From assembly GCA_028718265.1 (NCBI GenBank), contig JAQUMG010000028.1:1-13087 (forward strand): a DNA stretch of 13,087 nucleotides. Reading direction: 5' to 3'. The notes below the pieces were generated by a model, which saw nothing but the letters and a program-made list of their open reading frames with translations, had not been told where the DNA came from and did not search any database. Of the stretch, positions 1 through 7,195 are shown piece by piece. Numbering within the stretch: position 1 is the first letter of the stretch; every line of letters begins with the position of its first letter. Made by a program: the position numbers and the translations under genes. Source of the DNA: Candidatus Omnitrophota bacterium (lineage in GTDB: Bacteria > Omnitrophota > Koll11 > JAHIPI01).

Positions 1-38
1 GCCTGTGCGGAAGCCTTTAGTCAATAAAAAAGATGCGT

Positions 39-3000
39 TTATTCTGCTCTATACCCTCTGTCGCCGCAATCAGGATTTTGAGGCGTATAGTCCAGATCCC
101 ATGGGGCTGTGTACAACGGGTCTTCATAGATGTTGCCGGGTCCTGTGGGAGTCTGAGCGCTTTGCGTAGCGTCGCACCAGACAATAGCACCGTCCGGATC
201 CTGGGTGAAGATACAGTTATTCTGCATATTTGCGAGCCGATCTGCAATAAGCGTACCGTCTTCATAAGTTATGTGGATACCGTCGAGTGAATTTGAGATG
301 ATATTATTTGTGATGAGCGGATTTTCTTTGTGTGCCCTTAATACGATACCGTATCTGTTGGCATCGAGGGTCGAATTCTGGATCATTCCCGTAAGGGCTC
401 CGCCAAAGACCTGATCGTAGTAGAATATGCCTGTATCACAGTGGATGATCAGTGCATTGTCGATTAGAGGCGCCTTGACAGGCGCGCCATAGAGATTCCA
501 TATCTGAATACCCTTGCCGAACGGCGCCTTCGGGCTTCCGCCGCCGCTAAGATCGGGATAGATGATACAGTTTCTGACGGTGATTTCCGAATCGACGGCG
601 GTTATGCCGGCGTCAGTAAGGATTTGCCAGCCGCTATAGTATGGATTTGTAAAGCTTGCGAACTCGCCTTCGTCATAGATAATGGTGAAGTTTTCGATTG
701 TATCATTGGCTTCAAAACAGGCAATGTTCCCCTCTATTATTGTGGCGGCGGCACTTTCGCCGATGAGGTCAACGCCGTCTTTAAGTATAATGTCTCCGGT
801 ATATGTCCCTTCCTGCACGGATACGGTCATGCCACTTGAGGCAGCGTCGATCGCGGCCTGTATGGACTCGCCGGGTTCCACCATTATACTGTTCGTAAAG
901 TCGCCATAAGGCCCGCCGTAGATACCCATGTCATTGCGGGTGAAATTGAGGTCATTGAATTGCGCGGCAGGATCGCCTGCATCTACACAGGGAGATCCTG
1001 CATCTAAATGATATGAGACATCGGTAAACAGTGGATCTGCCGTAATATTGCCGGGACCGGGTATGATGCCGGTCATAGGAACAGTTGTAGAGATTTCCCA
1101 TAGATCGTTATAGGAAAAATCCTGACTGCCGCTCCCCGAAAAATAGACTGCCTCCTGGCCCGTACTGATATTGGAAAAAATATTGTTTTTGGCAATGACG
1201 TTCGAATCAACGATTTTTAGCGCTACGCCACTTGTGTCAATACTATACCCTTCAATGGAGCAAAAAACATTATTATATAATATAATGTTGCTGTTAAGGG
1301 CGTCTAACCCCACGCCTACAGACGGATTATGATGCACTTTGGCATTTTCGATAATGTTGTTGCGGATAACGGCGGTGGAGTCCCTCAATATAATACCCCC
1401 GGTGGAATCCCATCCGTAAACGCCTCTCAATATATTACCCTCTATAGTCATGTTAGAATTCGCATGTAGTTGGATCGCTCCATTCCAGCGGGACCGGAAC
1501 ACATTATCTTTGATCAAACCTGTAGTTCCCGTTAAAAACAGCCCCCCAAGGTTGGGTCCCGGCGTAGCCATTGCATTTCCGACAAAATTGAGTCGGTTGT
1601 CTCCTGCCGCATAGAGAATGTTGCAATCCCAGAAACTGTTGTTTTTAACCTCCGCCGACGCGCCGGTTTCCATGTAAATACCGCTTCTAAGCTCATTACC
1701 TTCTATTTTTAAGAAAGAAACTGTACCTGCGCATTGTATGCTATAGGTTTCTCCTCCGATCAAAAATCCTTTAATGACCGTTTCTGCGCCGTTTATATCG
1801 GTACATCTAATAACAGTGTTACCGTAAGTACCCGAAGTACCCCAAATAGCGGGCAGTCCATCCTGAACGCCCTGAAGTGTTATGCCGCTCTTATTTAAGA
1901 CAAGATTTTCGTAATACGTCCCGGCCGCTATCTCAATAGTATCGCCGTTTGTCGCCGCGTCAATAGCCGCTTGGATCGTAGGATAATCTGCTGTAGGCAC
2001 GTTCAGGGTGCGCGGTCCTACCGCCGTTACTGTAAAGGTAGCCGCGTCAGATGCAAACAGTCCGCCCGGATCTGTGGCTTTAAAGGTTATGGTTTCTGAG
2101 CCGGACCATTCGGTACCGGGTATGGTGATGGTTGCTACTCTGTTCACAATCGAGACTGTCAGCTGCGAGTTGCCGGAGTAGGTCCATGTCATCTGGGCGT
2201 CGGTATTGTCGGCGTCTGAGACGTAGTTATCGAGTGTGATCGTAGTAAATGTTGCGCCTTCGGCCACTGTCTGGTTAGGTATGTCGGTGACAACCGGCGG
2301 TTGATTAATTCCCACCAGCGGATCAGTTCCTGCCAGAAGTTCGTTATAATCGCTTATTAAGTCGTTATCAGTATCGTTATCGTTAATGGCAGTGCCGATA
2401 AGCGTTTCGAGTTGGTCAGTAAGACCATCTAAGTCTGTATCGATCGGGAAATACGCTTTTGTAATATAATGTATATTTTTAGCATCACTTACGGAATTGG
2501 CTTTCGGCCAGTCCTGTTTTATGGCCAAGTTGATTACTATGTTGTCATTGTATTCAGCGTTTGTCGGGTCTTCATGAAGAATGAATGATAAAGGAATATC
2601 TGACGATATAAGCTGTATCGAGTAACTGGATCGCTTTTCGTATGTCGCGCTCGCGTAGGCTAAATAATGCGATTGGTCTCTATCTCTATTTTCCAATGCG
2701 CAATATAGCTGGGTACCGTTTTGAAGCGCGGAGAAATCAGTAACTACATGACTTGCCGGATTATCAACTGCATGTTCCTCAATAATATCTATCTTCCCGT
2801 CTGCGTTGCGATCATAGCCTACCACTATTATATCGCAGTCGTGCGCTTCGTCCGTTGAATCGCCGGGGGTGTCCGTCTCATCCTTCCAGAACATCGAGCT
2901 GTATCCTACCAACCCCGTATACGGTTCACTCGCTACGTTGATAATCCGACGCGCAAAAAATTTACCGGTAACATCCATACTGCTTGTTTCGCCGGCAGTA

Positions 3001-5009
3001 AGGTTCATACTTACGGCCCCTGTAAAACCCTCGCCATCAACCGTTGCCATAAAATTTGACACAGCACTTGAATCTATTCTATAATAAACCTCTCTAAAGC
3101 GCGGGAAATCCTCGTTCGCGCCGTCAAATACATTATGAAGGGCTACTCTATATGAAGAACCCACTATTTGCGGCACAAAACCGTTGAATCTGGCGTAACC
3201 GTTCGAATTAAAATCGAAAAATTGCGGGTAGCCATATCCCGACTGAAAATGGCCCACAATAAGTTTTGAAAGCACTTTCCCTGCTATGGGAATAAGGTTC
3301 TTATTAATAGGGGGATTTATCGGAGGTGTCGGGTAAGTCGGATTTGCAGCCGAATAGGTCCTTAAATCATACGTTCCGTCGTTATTTCCGTCCGTATATA
3401 TGCGGAAACGAAGGTGATCATTACCTGCCCGCGGCATTGCTTTACCATAGGTATCTAACTTATCAATGAAATTAGCACATTGTATCGCATTGCTTTCATT
3501 ATACACAAGCCCGACAGAGTCAGGCTGGCTATCGGCAGGATAATCCAGCATGGGTATGGCGGGCGGTGCCGGTTTGATATATGTACCCTGCGATAGCTGA
3601 AAGGCTTCCGCCGCTATATTATCTAATGTAGGTGTCTTTGTTAAGGTGGGTTTTGAACCTGAATTTTTCGGATCGGTTTCATTTTCTATTTCGACGCCGT
3701 CATTTGCACCATCGTCGTCGCTGTCACTATCAAGCGGACCTGTCAAATAAGTCTTTACTTCCTCACCGTCAAGCACGCTGTCTCCATCTGTGTCGGGATT
3801 ACTCGGATTTGTCCCCTGAACCGCCTCTTCCGTATCCAGGAGGCCGTCCTGGTCAGTATCAAGATTATAATCGTAGGGCGTGCCGCCATATGCGCCCATA
3901 TCGTTGCGCGTACCGTCAACATCATTGTATATAGTATCGGGGTTTCCGGCGTTAATACAGGGTGAGCCTGCCTGTAAATGGTAATCTCCGGTAAGTTGGG
4001 GATTCTGTGAAATCGAGCCGGTTCCGGGGGTACAGCCGTAATAGTCGCCGCTGGAATTATTATACACATCATTATATTCTAATACGGCCGGCTGGGTTAA
4101 ACAGTATATCCCGCCTGCATAGCTATCAGCAGAATTATTTACAATGATATTATTGATTATTTTAGGGGTGGAATCGCTGGTGGCGTAGATAGCGCCGCCC
4201 TGCCCGTTAGCCCATTTCACGGCTACGTTCTTTACAAAGGTATTATTAATAACATCGGGTGAAGACTGATAATCGCAATATAATCCGCCGCCATCCTGAT
4301 AAGTAGTAAAATTGCCGTCGATAATATTATTTTTGATCGGTGGGGACGCATGGTAGCAATATATTCCGCCGCCAAAGTCTGAAGAGTTGCCGTAGATGGT
4401 GTTTTTGGCGATCATACTGCCGGAATACTGCAAGTAGATACCTCCGCCCCGGCCCCACGCGGTATTATTTTTTATTATGTTTCCGGTAATCTCTACCTGG
4501 GAAGAATTGCAGCAAATTCCGCCGCCCCACCCGCAGGCGCCGCTGAAATTCGTTCTTCCGTTAATTATGAGGTTGTTTTTAACTTTACCGGAAGCGCCGT
4601 TGTAATAAATATTGCCGCCGTATGTGTCTCCATAACCGTTCCGGATGGTGAAACCGTCTATAACCACATTGCTTATGATTTCACAGGTTACGGGCCGACC
4701 CGCGTTACTGCCGTCTATTATACTGTCATCGGAAAAGTTATCCGGAGTCACCACGCCGCCGCCTGTACCTTTAAGCGTAATCCCGGATTTTAAAGTAAGA
4801 TACTCATTATACGTCCCCACGGCTACATTGATAGTATCGCCGCTTGTTGCGGCGTCAATAGCGGCCTGAATTGTGGAATATTGTGTTGGGACGTTAAGTG
4901 TTGCGGCAAAGGAAGTACCTGAAATAAAAAAAACTGTCATAATAAACATTATAACAGCCGTAAAAATGTGCGCAAAAAAATTATGGGCCCGGCGGTTTCG
5001 ACCTTTCAT
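39..5009 (-). CDS. Giant exported multidomain protein: beta-helix, TSP3-like repeats, MdoG/OpgG-like domain, Ig-like domain, two more beta-helices
   Basis: A 1656-aa exported protein. Residues 1-36 are a signal peptide: basic K3/R4/R6/R7, a hydrophobic core, and probable cleavage after the SFAA stretch. Domains in order are a right-handed parallel beta-helix of the pectin-lyase type (about 37-376, rich in NN-I-I and GGGIY turns), TSP3-like Asp-rich repeats (384-447), an MdoG/OpgG-like domain (about 460-850), a second TSP3-like block (857-897), a cadherin/Ig-like domain (about 902-998, opening NQPPVVTDIPNQTVAEGA), and beta-helices two (1000-1366) and three (1374-1656). The ATG start is supported by GGAAAGGT six bases upstream and by the signal peptide directly after it. 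No LPXTG, PEP-CTERM or autotransporter barrel is visible at the C terminus, so it may be periplasmic or released. Role inferred: binding or cleaving glucan or another polysaccharide, with Ca-stabilised linkers. The gene model is certain; the function is not. Confidence 0.93.
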   Translation of the reverse strand: MKGRNRRAHNFFAHIFTAVIMFIMTVFFISGTSFAATLNVPTQYSTIQAAIDAATSGDTINVAVGTYNEYLTLKSGITLKGTGGGVVTPDNFSDDSIIDGSNAGRPVTCEIISNVVIDGFTIRNGYGDTYGGNIYYNGASGKVKNNLIINGRTNFSGACGWGGGICCNSSQVEITGNIIKNNTAWGRGGGIYLQYSGSMIAKNTIYGNSSDFGGGIYCYHASPPIKNNIIDGNFTTYQDGGGLYCDYQSSPDVINNTFVKNVAVKWANGQGGAIYATSDSTPKIINNIIVNNSADSYAGGIYCLTQPAVLEYNDVYNNSSGDYYGCTPGTGSISQNPQLTGDYHLQAGSPCINAGNPDTIYNDVDGTRNDMGAYGGTPYDYNLDTDQDGLLDTEEAVQGTNPSNPDTDGDSVLDGEEVKTYLTGPLDSDSDDDGANDGVEIENETDPKNSGSKPTLTKTPTLDNIAAEAFQLSQGTYIKPAPPAIPMLDYPADSQPDSVGLVYNESNAIQCANFIDKLDTYGKAMPRAGNDHLRFRIYTDGNNDGTYDLRTYSAANPTYPTPPINPPINKNLIPIAGKVLSKLIVGHFQSGYGYPQFFDFNSNGYARFNGFVPQIVGSSYRVALHNVFDGANEDFPRFREVYYRIDSSAVSNFMATVDGEGFTGAVSMNLTAGETSSMDVTGKFFARRIINVASEPYTGLVGYSSMFWKDETDTPGDSTDEAHDCDIIVVGYDRNADGKIDIIEEHAVDNPASHVVTDFSALQNGTQLYCALENRDRDQSHYLAYASATYEKRSSYSIQLISSDIPLSFILHEDPTNAEYNDNIVINLAIKQDWPKANSVSDAKNIHYITKAYFPIDTDLDGLTDQLETLIGTAINDNDTDNDLISDYNELLAGTDPLVGINQPPVVTDIPNQTVAEGATFTTITLDNYVSDADNTDAQMTWTYSGNSQLTVSIVNRVATITIPGTEWSGSETITFKATDPGGLFASDAATFTVTAVGPRTLNVPTADYPTIQAAIDAATNGDTIEIAAGTYYENLVLNKSGITLQGVQDGLPAIWGTSGTYGNTVIRCTDINGAETVIKGFLIGGETYSIQCAGTVSFLKIEGNELRSGIYMETGASAEVKNNSFWDCNILYAAGDNRLNFVGNAMATPGPNLGGLFLTGTTGLIKDNVFRSRWNGAIQLHANSNMTIEGNILRGVYGWDSTGGIILRDSTAVIRNNIIENAKVHHNPSVGVGLDALNSNIILYNNVFCSIEGYSIDTSGVALKIVDSNVIAKNNIFSNISTGQEAVYFSGSGSQDFSYNDLWEISTTVPMTGIIPGPGNITADPLFTDVSYHLDAGSPCVDAGDPAAQFNDLNFTRNDMGIYGGPYGDFTNSIMVEPGESIQAAIDAASSGMTVSVQEGTYTGDIILKDGVDLIGESAAATIIEGNIACFEANDTIENFTIIYDEGEFASFTNPYYSGWQILTDAGITAVDSEITVRNCIIYPDLSGGGSPKAPFGKGIQIWNLYGAPVKAPLIDNALIIHCDTGIFYYDQVFGGALTGMIQNSTLDANRYGIVLRAHKENPLITNNIISNSLDGIHITYEDGTLIADRLANMQNNCIFTQDPDGAIVWCDATQSAQTPTGPGNIYEDPLYTAPWDLDYTPQNPDCGDRGYRAE
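840..866 (-). repeat. Beta-helix entry motif, copy 3 (SIQAAIDAA)
   Basis: Residues 1382-1390, in the context VEPGESIQAAIDAASSGMTVSVQEGTY. It opens the third and last beta-helix module, which runs to the end of the protein. It is more diverged than copies 1 and 2. Confidence 0.8.
912..1001 (-). repeat. Beta-helix exit motif, copy 2
   Basis: Residues 1337-1366, AGSPCVDAGDP followed by TRNDMGIYGG, closing the second beta-helix. It pairs with copy 1 at 3882-3971 and shows that modules one and two are full duplicates of the same entry-helix-exit unit. Confidence 0.8.
1950..1979 (-). repeat. Beta-helix entry motif, copy 2 (TIQAAIDAAT)
   Basis: Residues 1011-1020, in the context TLNVPTADYPTIQ...GDTIEIAAGTYYE. 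It is almost identical in protein sequence to copy 1, but the codons have diverged, so the duplication is not recent. It opens the second beta-helix directly after the Ig-like domain. Confidence 0.85.
2319..2441 (-). other. Second TSP3-like calcium-binding repeat block
   Basis: Residues 857-897 contain DTDLDGLTDQLE and NDNDTDNDLISDYNE, followed by LLAGTDP. These again are TSP3-like units and mark the downstream edge of the MdoG-like domain. The two blocks therefore bracket that domain on both sides, as expected if it is a separate folding cassette. The next domain (902-998) is an Ig/cadherin-like sandwich, seen as PPVVTDIPNQTV at its start and ITFKATDPGG and AATFTVTAV at its end. Confidence 0.75.
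2460..3632 (-). other. MdoG/OpgG-OpgD-like (GH186) domain inside the giant protein
   Basis: Residues about 460-850. Recognised by collinear matches, from memory, to E. coli OpgG. LDNIAAEAFQLSQGTY matches the OpgG N terminus (IDDVAKQAQSLAGKGY). EDFPRFREVYY (633-643) matches EEFPRFKEFW. The stretch from FMATVD to SSMFWKDE (653-711) matches YALLDSP to LTSMFLFG. HDCD (723-726) matches HDSN, NRDRDQSHY with ATYEKR matches QRGRDFSRF with DRYDLR, and AEYNDNIV (818-825) matches DETNDNIVAYW. OpgG and OpgD act in the periplasm on osmoregulated beta-1,2-glucans, and OpgD is a GH186 beta-1,2-glucanase. As I recall, its catalytic aspartates are D300 and D388. They correspond to D724 and D822 here, and both are present. 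Loops are shorter than in OpgG. The C-terminal Ig-like part of OpgG appears to be replaced by TSP3-like repeats and another Ig-like domain. Homology is likely; activity is inferred. Confidence 0.82.
3669..3860 (-). other. First TSP3-like calcium-binding repeat block
   Basis: Residues 384-447 of the giant protein hold three Asp-rich units of the DxDxDGxxDxxE type: DTDQDGLLDTEE, NPDTDGDSVLDGEE and DSDSDDDGANDGVE. This spacing is typical of thrombospondin type-3 and bacterial TSP3 repeats, which bind Ca2+ and form rigid linkers on extracytoplasmic proteins. The block joins the first beta-helix to the MdoG-like domain. Ca2+ binding is known for the family and inferred here. Confidence 0.8.
3882..3971 (-). 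repeat. Beta-helix exit motif, copy 1 (AGSPCxxAGxP...TRNDMGxYGG)
   Basis: Residues 347-376 close the first beta-helix. The pattern AGSPC-AG-P-ND-TRNDMGAYGG resembles the closing segment common in secreted bacterial beta-helix proteins (SPCIDAG...DIGAYE). The second copy is at 912-1001. The third module ends in a reduced form, NPDCGDRGY, at the extreme C terminus. Confidence 0.8.
4845..4874 (-). repeat. Beta-helix entry motif, copy 1 (TIQAAIDAAT)
   Basis: Residues 46-55 at the mature N terminus. The motif NVPTQYSTIQAAIDAAT, followed by GDTI and GTYNE, is the capping strand and helix that opens many pectin-lyase-like beta-helices. It occurs three times in this protein; the other copies are at 1950-1979 and 840-866. 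It marks the start of each beta-helix module. Confidence 0.85.
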
Positions 5010-5015
5010 ATAATG

Positions 5016-5023
5016 ACCTTTCC
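5016..5023 (-). promoter_or_regulatory. Ribosome binding site of the giant beta-helix gene
   Basis: On the minus strand this reads GGAAAGGT and lies six bases before the ATG at 5009. It is a good Shine-Dalgarno match and fixes the start directly in front of the signal peptide. Confidence 0.7.
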
Positions 5024-5135
5024 TTTTTTGAGGTCTTGAGGAAACTTTGGTAGGTTACATCAATAGCTTACCACACGTTTTGGAAATTGTAAATGGCCAG
5101 AGAAAATCTGTCGGAGAAAAAATGGAAAAACTAAC

Positions 5136-5165
5136 TTTATAATATTCTAACCATTTTGCTGTCTA
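5136..5165 (-). promoter_or_regulatory. Candidate sigma-70-type promoter for the giant beta-helix gene
   Basis: On the minus strand TAGACA (5160-5165, overlapping the stop codon of the upstream glycosyltransferase) and TATAAA (5136-5141) are separated by 18 bases. Each matches 5 of 6 consensus positions. The overlapping TATTAT (5139-5144) is another possible -10, but with only a 15-base spacer. It lies in the only intergenic gap over 50 bp (5010-5162) and would give a leader of roughly 120 bases. AT-rich DNA yields such matches by chance, so this is tentative. Confidence 0.35.
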
Positions 5166-6884
5166 TTTTTTATTAGACACAATGTATATCTCTTCTTTAA
5201 GCGCTGCCTTTACCGACGCGCGGTTATTTTGCAGCATATCCGAAAATATGTTTTTGAAATATTGCAGATTTTGTTTATCAAGCCTTTTCCAATTTGATCT
5301 CTTATCAAGAATATACAGCCTCTTTTTTAAATCTTCCGTTATAAATTTCCCGTACTCCGTTTCCGATACGACGCAGAAGACCCTCACATCTTTTGCAGAA
5401 AGAAAATCATTGAATTCGGGCGCAGTTCTTATGCCTTTAACAGCATAGGCATCCAGATAAACATTTAACCGGTGATAATTCGCGGAATCGGCACCGACTA
5501 AATCCCCCTCTTTTATAACTGCCCGGATATCGGCCCCGAAGTCCGCCAGGGGATCAATTTCAATTACAGGGAGTACGGATCCTGCAAAATATCCGAAACA
5601 AGCAATCGTAGTAATACAAAAACTTACCGGAAGTAATATCCTGTTTCTATTCCGTCCTAAATAAGCAAACAGCATTCCTATGGGCAACAAAAACATCAAA
5701 AGCGACAATGAAACCAATGGTTCATCAAATACATAAAAGCCGATACATAACCACAGAGAAAAAACAATAAAGCACGCCGCAATAGTCAGGATGAACGGGA
5801 CCGCGAATAACGCACTGCGGCACAAATCATCCTTTTCGGTAAGATCGGATAAATATACGCCTATAAACATGGCCAGGGGCGCCGAAAGCGGCAGGACATA
5901 ATAACTCTCTCTGGACCATACCGCGACTATCATAATAAAAACCGCTGAAAACCATGAAATTATGAGATGCCCGCCGCATCCTTTTTTTTCGGAATAAGCC
6001 GTGTCGTTGCGGCGTAAAGAAAAAATAGCGGCGGGTAAAAAAATAGACCACGGAAGAGTTCTTAATAATATCATCCCCGAATAGTAAAAAATCGACGAGA
6101 AATAATGGAATAATGCGTTACCGTGTGTCTGGGACTCAGAAAAGTTCAACTTTTTCATTATCTCCAAGGACCAGACATTGCCGATATACTCTTTGCCGTG
6201 AAGAGTTATCATCGTTATAAACCACGGCGCGCTTATGGCGATAAATATAACCAGACCCAGGACAATTTTAATATCTTTTATTACGGCCCAATCTTTGCGG
6301 ATAATGATGAATATGCATATCATCAACATCGGATAAAATAAACCCAGCGGCCCCTTGGTAAGCATGGCGAGAGCCATAAAAATATACATATATAAATAAC
6401 GAAAATTACCTTTAATATGCTCCAGATATGCTTTTATAAAAAAGTAGATTGCCAGCATAATAAAAAGCGTGAATGTCGTGTCGGGAACGGCAAATCTGGC
6501 ATATGTGAAAAAGATTTCGCATGTGGCCAGGGTAATGGCCGAAAATAGCGCCGCCTTTTTGCCAAAAAGGTCCCGCGCCAGGAAGTAAATTATTATTACG
6601 CTCAGAATACCGGCAATAATGGAAGGAAATCTGGCGGCAAAAATCCCGATGCCTAAGATTTTATAGGAAAGAATTATCAGCCAGTAAAAGAGTATCGGTT
6701 TCTGGAAACGCAGGTCACCATGATAATGCGGCGTGATGTAATCCCCGCCTGCTTCCATCTCTTTTGTGCTTTGTATATATCTTTTTTCGTCCGGAATCGA
6801 ATAGCCGAGTTTACTTCTATTTACCGAGTAGAGCCCAAGCAAAACAGCTATTATGAAAATCCCTACTATGACATCTCTTTTCAA
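5163..6884 (-). CDS. GT39 (ArnT/PMT-like) membrane glycosyltransferase, paralogue C
   Basis: A 573-aa polytopic inner-membrane protein of the ArnT/PMT superfamily, which transfers a sugar from a polyprenyl-phosphate donor to an acceptor on the outer face of the membrane. The family Asp-Glu motif is present in the first external loop (P31-D32-E33-K-R-Y). It is followed by RFQKPILFYW (59-68), FAARFPS (82-88), YARFAVPD (128-135), a LTKGPLGL loop and SAPWF. About ten further hydrophobic segments follow, then a soluble C-terminal domain (about 430-573) ending IYIVSNKK. The start is TTG: the first in-frame ATG (Met43) would remove the first membrane segment and the Asp-Glu motif. AGGGG lies eight bases upstream. 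It begins 17 bp after the LAB_N gene and is the last gene of the tight cluster. Sugar and acceptor cannot be told from sequence. Confidence 0.9.
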   Translation of the reverse strand: MKRDVIVGIFIIAVLLGLYSVNRSKLGYSIPDEKRYIQSTKEMEAGGDYITPHYHGDLRFQKPILFYWLIILSYKILGIGIFAARFPSIIAGILSVIIIYFLARDLFGKKAALFSAITLATCEIFFTYARFAVPDTTFTLFIMLAIYFFIKAYLEHIKGNFRYLYMYIFMALAMLTKGPLGLFYPMLMICIFIIIRKDWAVIKDIKIVLGLVIFIAISAPWFITMITLHGKEYIGNVWSLEIMKKLNFSESQTHGNALFHYFSSIFYYSGMILLRTLPWSIFLPAAIFSLRRNDTAYSEKKGCGGHLIISWFSAVFIMIVAVWSRESYYVLPLSAPLAMFIGVYLSDLTEKDDLCRSALFAVPFILTIAACFIVFSLWLCIGFYVFDEPLVSLSLLMFLLPIGMLFAYLGRNRNRILLPVSFCITTIACFGYFAGSVLPVIEIDPLADFGADIRAVIKEGDLVGADSANYHRLNVYLDAYAVKGIRTAPEFNDFLSAKDVRVFCVVSETEYGKFITEDLKKRLYILDKRSNWKRLDKQNLQYFKNIFSDMLQNNRASVKAALKEEIYIVSNKK

Positions 6885-6901
6885 GTCACCCGCCCCTGTC
6901 T

Positions 6902-7183
6902 TTAGACATTCTTTTCTTTGTGCCTGGCGACCAGTACAAGATTTCGCGCATATACTATTAAGCCGGCCCCTTGTCCCAGGGTAAAGACAATGTCTCTGCG
7001 GTAAATAGCATATATAAAAAGTGCGGCTCCGCCGGCAAGACTAAAATACCAGAACGATACCGGAATTACGCTTTTTTTCATTTTTTCGGAATACAGCCAC
7101 TGGACAATAAACCTCAGGCTGAAACATAGCTGGCCTAACAATCCGAAAATAACCCATGGATTTAAAAGATCGCTAAAATTCAT
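6902..7183 (-). CDS. LAB_N (lipid-A biosynthesis N-terminal domain) small membrane protein
   Basis: A 93-aa protein with about three membrane segments (roughly 8-28, 41-60, 66-86). It matches the LAB_N family: G17-Q18, R24-F25, Q28-W29, S32-E33, K37, P41, F44-W45, D64, L69-G70-Q71, Y78, R80-N81. In some bacteria this domain is fused to the N terminus of LpxB; here it stands alone. Free-standing copies are often found beside a GT2 and a GT39 gene, as here, which suggests a role in making, flipping or presenting the polyprenyl-linked sugar. That role is inference. The start is supported by AAAGGA six bases upstream (7190-7195), which lies directly against the stop codon of the GT2 gene; the gap is 12 bp. 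Confidence 0.88.
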   Translation of the reverse strand: MNFSDLLNPWVIFGLLGQLCFSLRFIVQWLYSEKMKKSVIPVSFWYFSLAGGAALFIYAIYRRDIVFTLGQGAGLIVYARNLVLVARHKEKNV

Positions 7184-7195
7184 ACTATATCCTTT

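Noticed and set aside
1..38. Possible terminator after the giant gene
   Set aside because: There is a T run on the minus strand just after the stop codon, but no paired arms are visible before it, and the window ends too soon to judge.
3632..4072. Open frames of about 100 codons on both strands inside the giant gene
   Set aside because: They overlap the TSP3-like and first beta-helix coding sequence out of frame. The Asp-rich codons on the coding strand keep other frames open by chance.
39..5009. Repeated short turns in the beta-helix gene considered as a DNA repeat or CRISPR-like array
   Set aside because: The repetition is at protein level only. The DNA copies differ in codons and there is no regular repeat-spacer spacing.
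5049..5072. Imperfect inverted repeat (GGTA...TACC) in the leader of the giant gene
   Set aside because: Only four pairs are continuous, with mismatches inside. It is too weak to call an operator, riboswitch or terminator.
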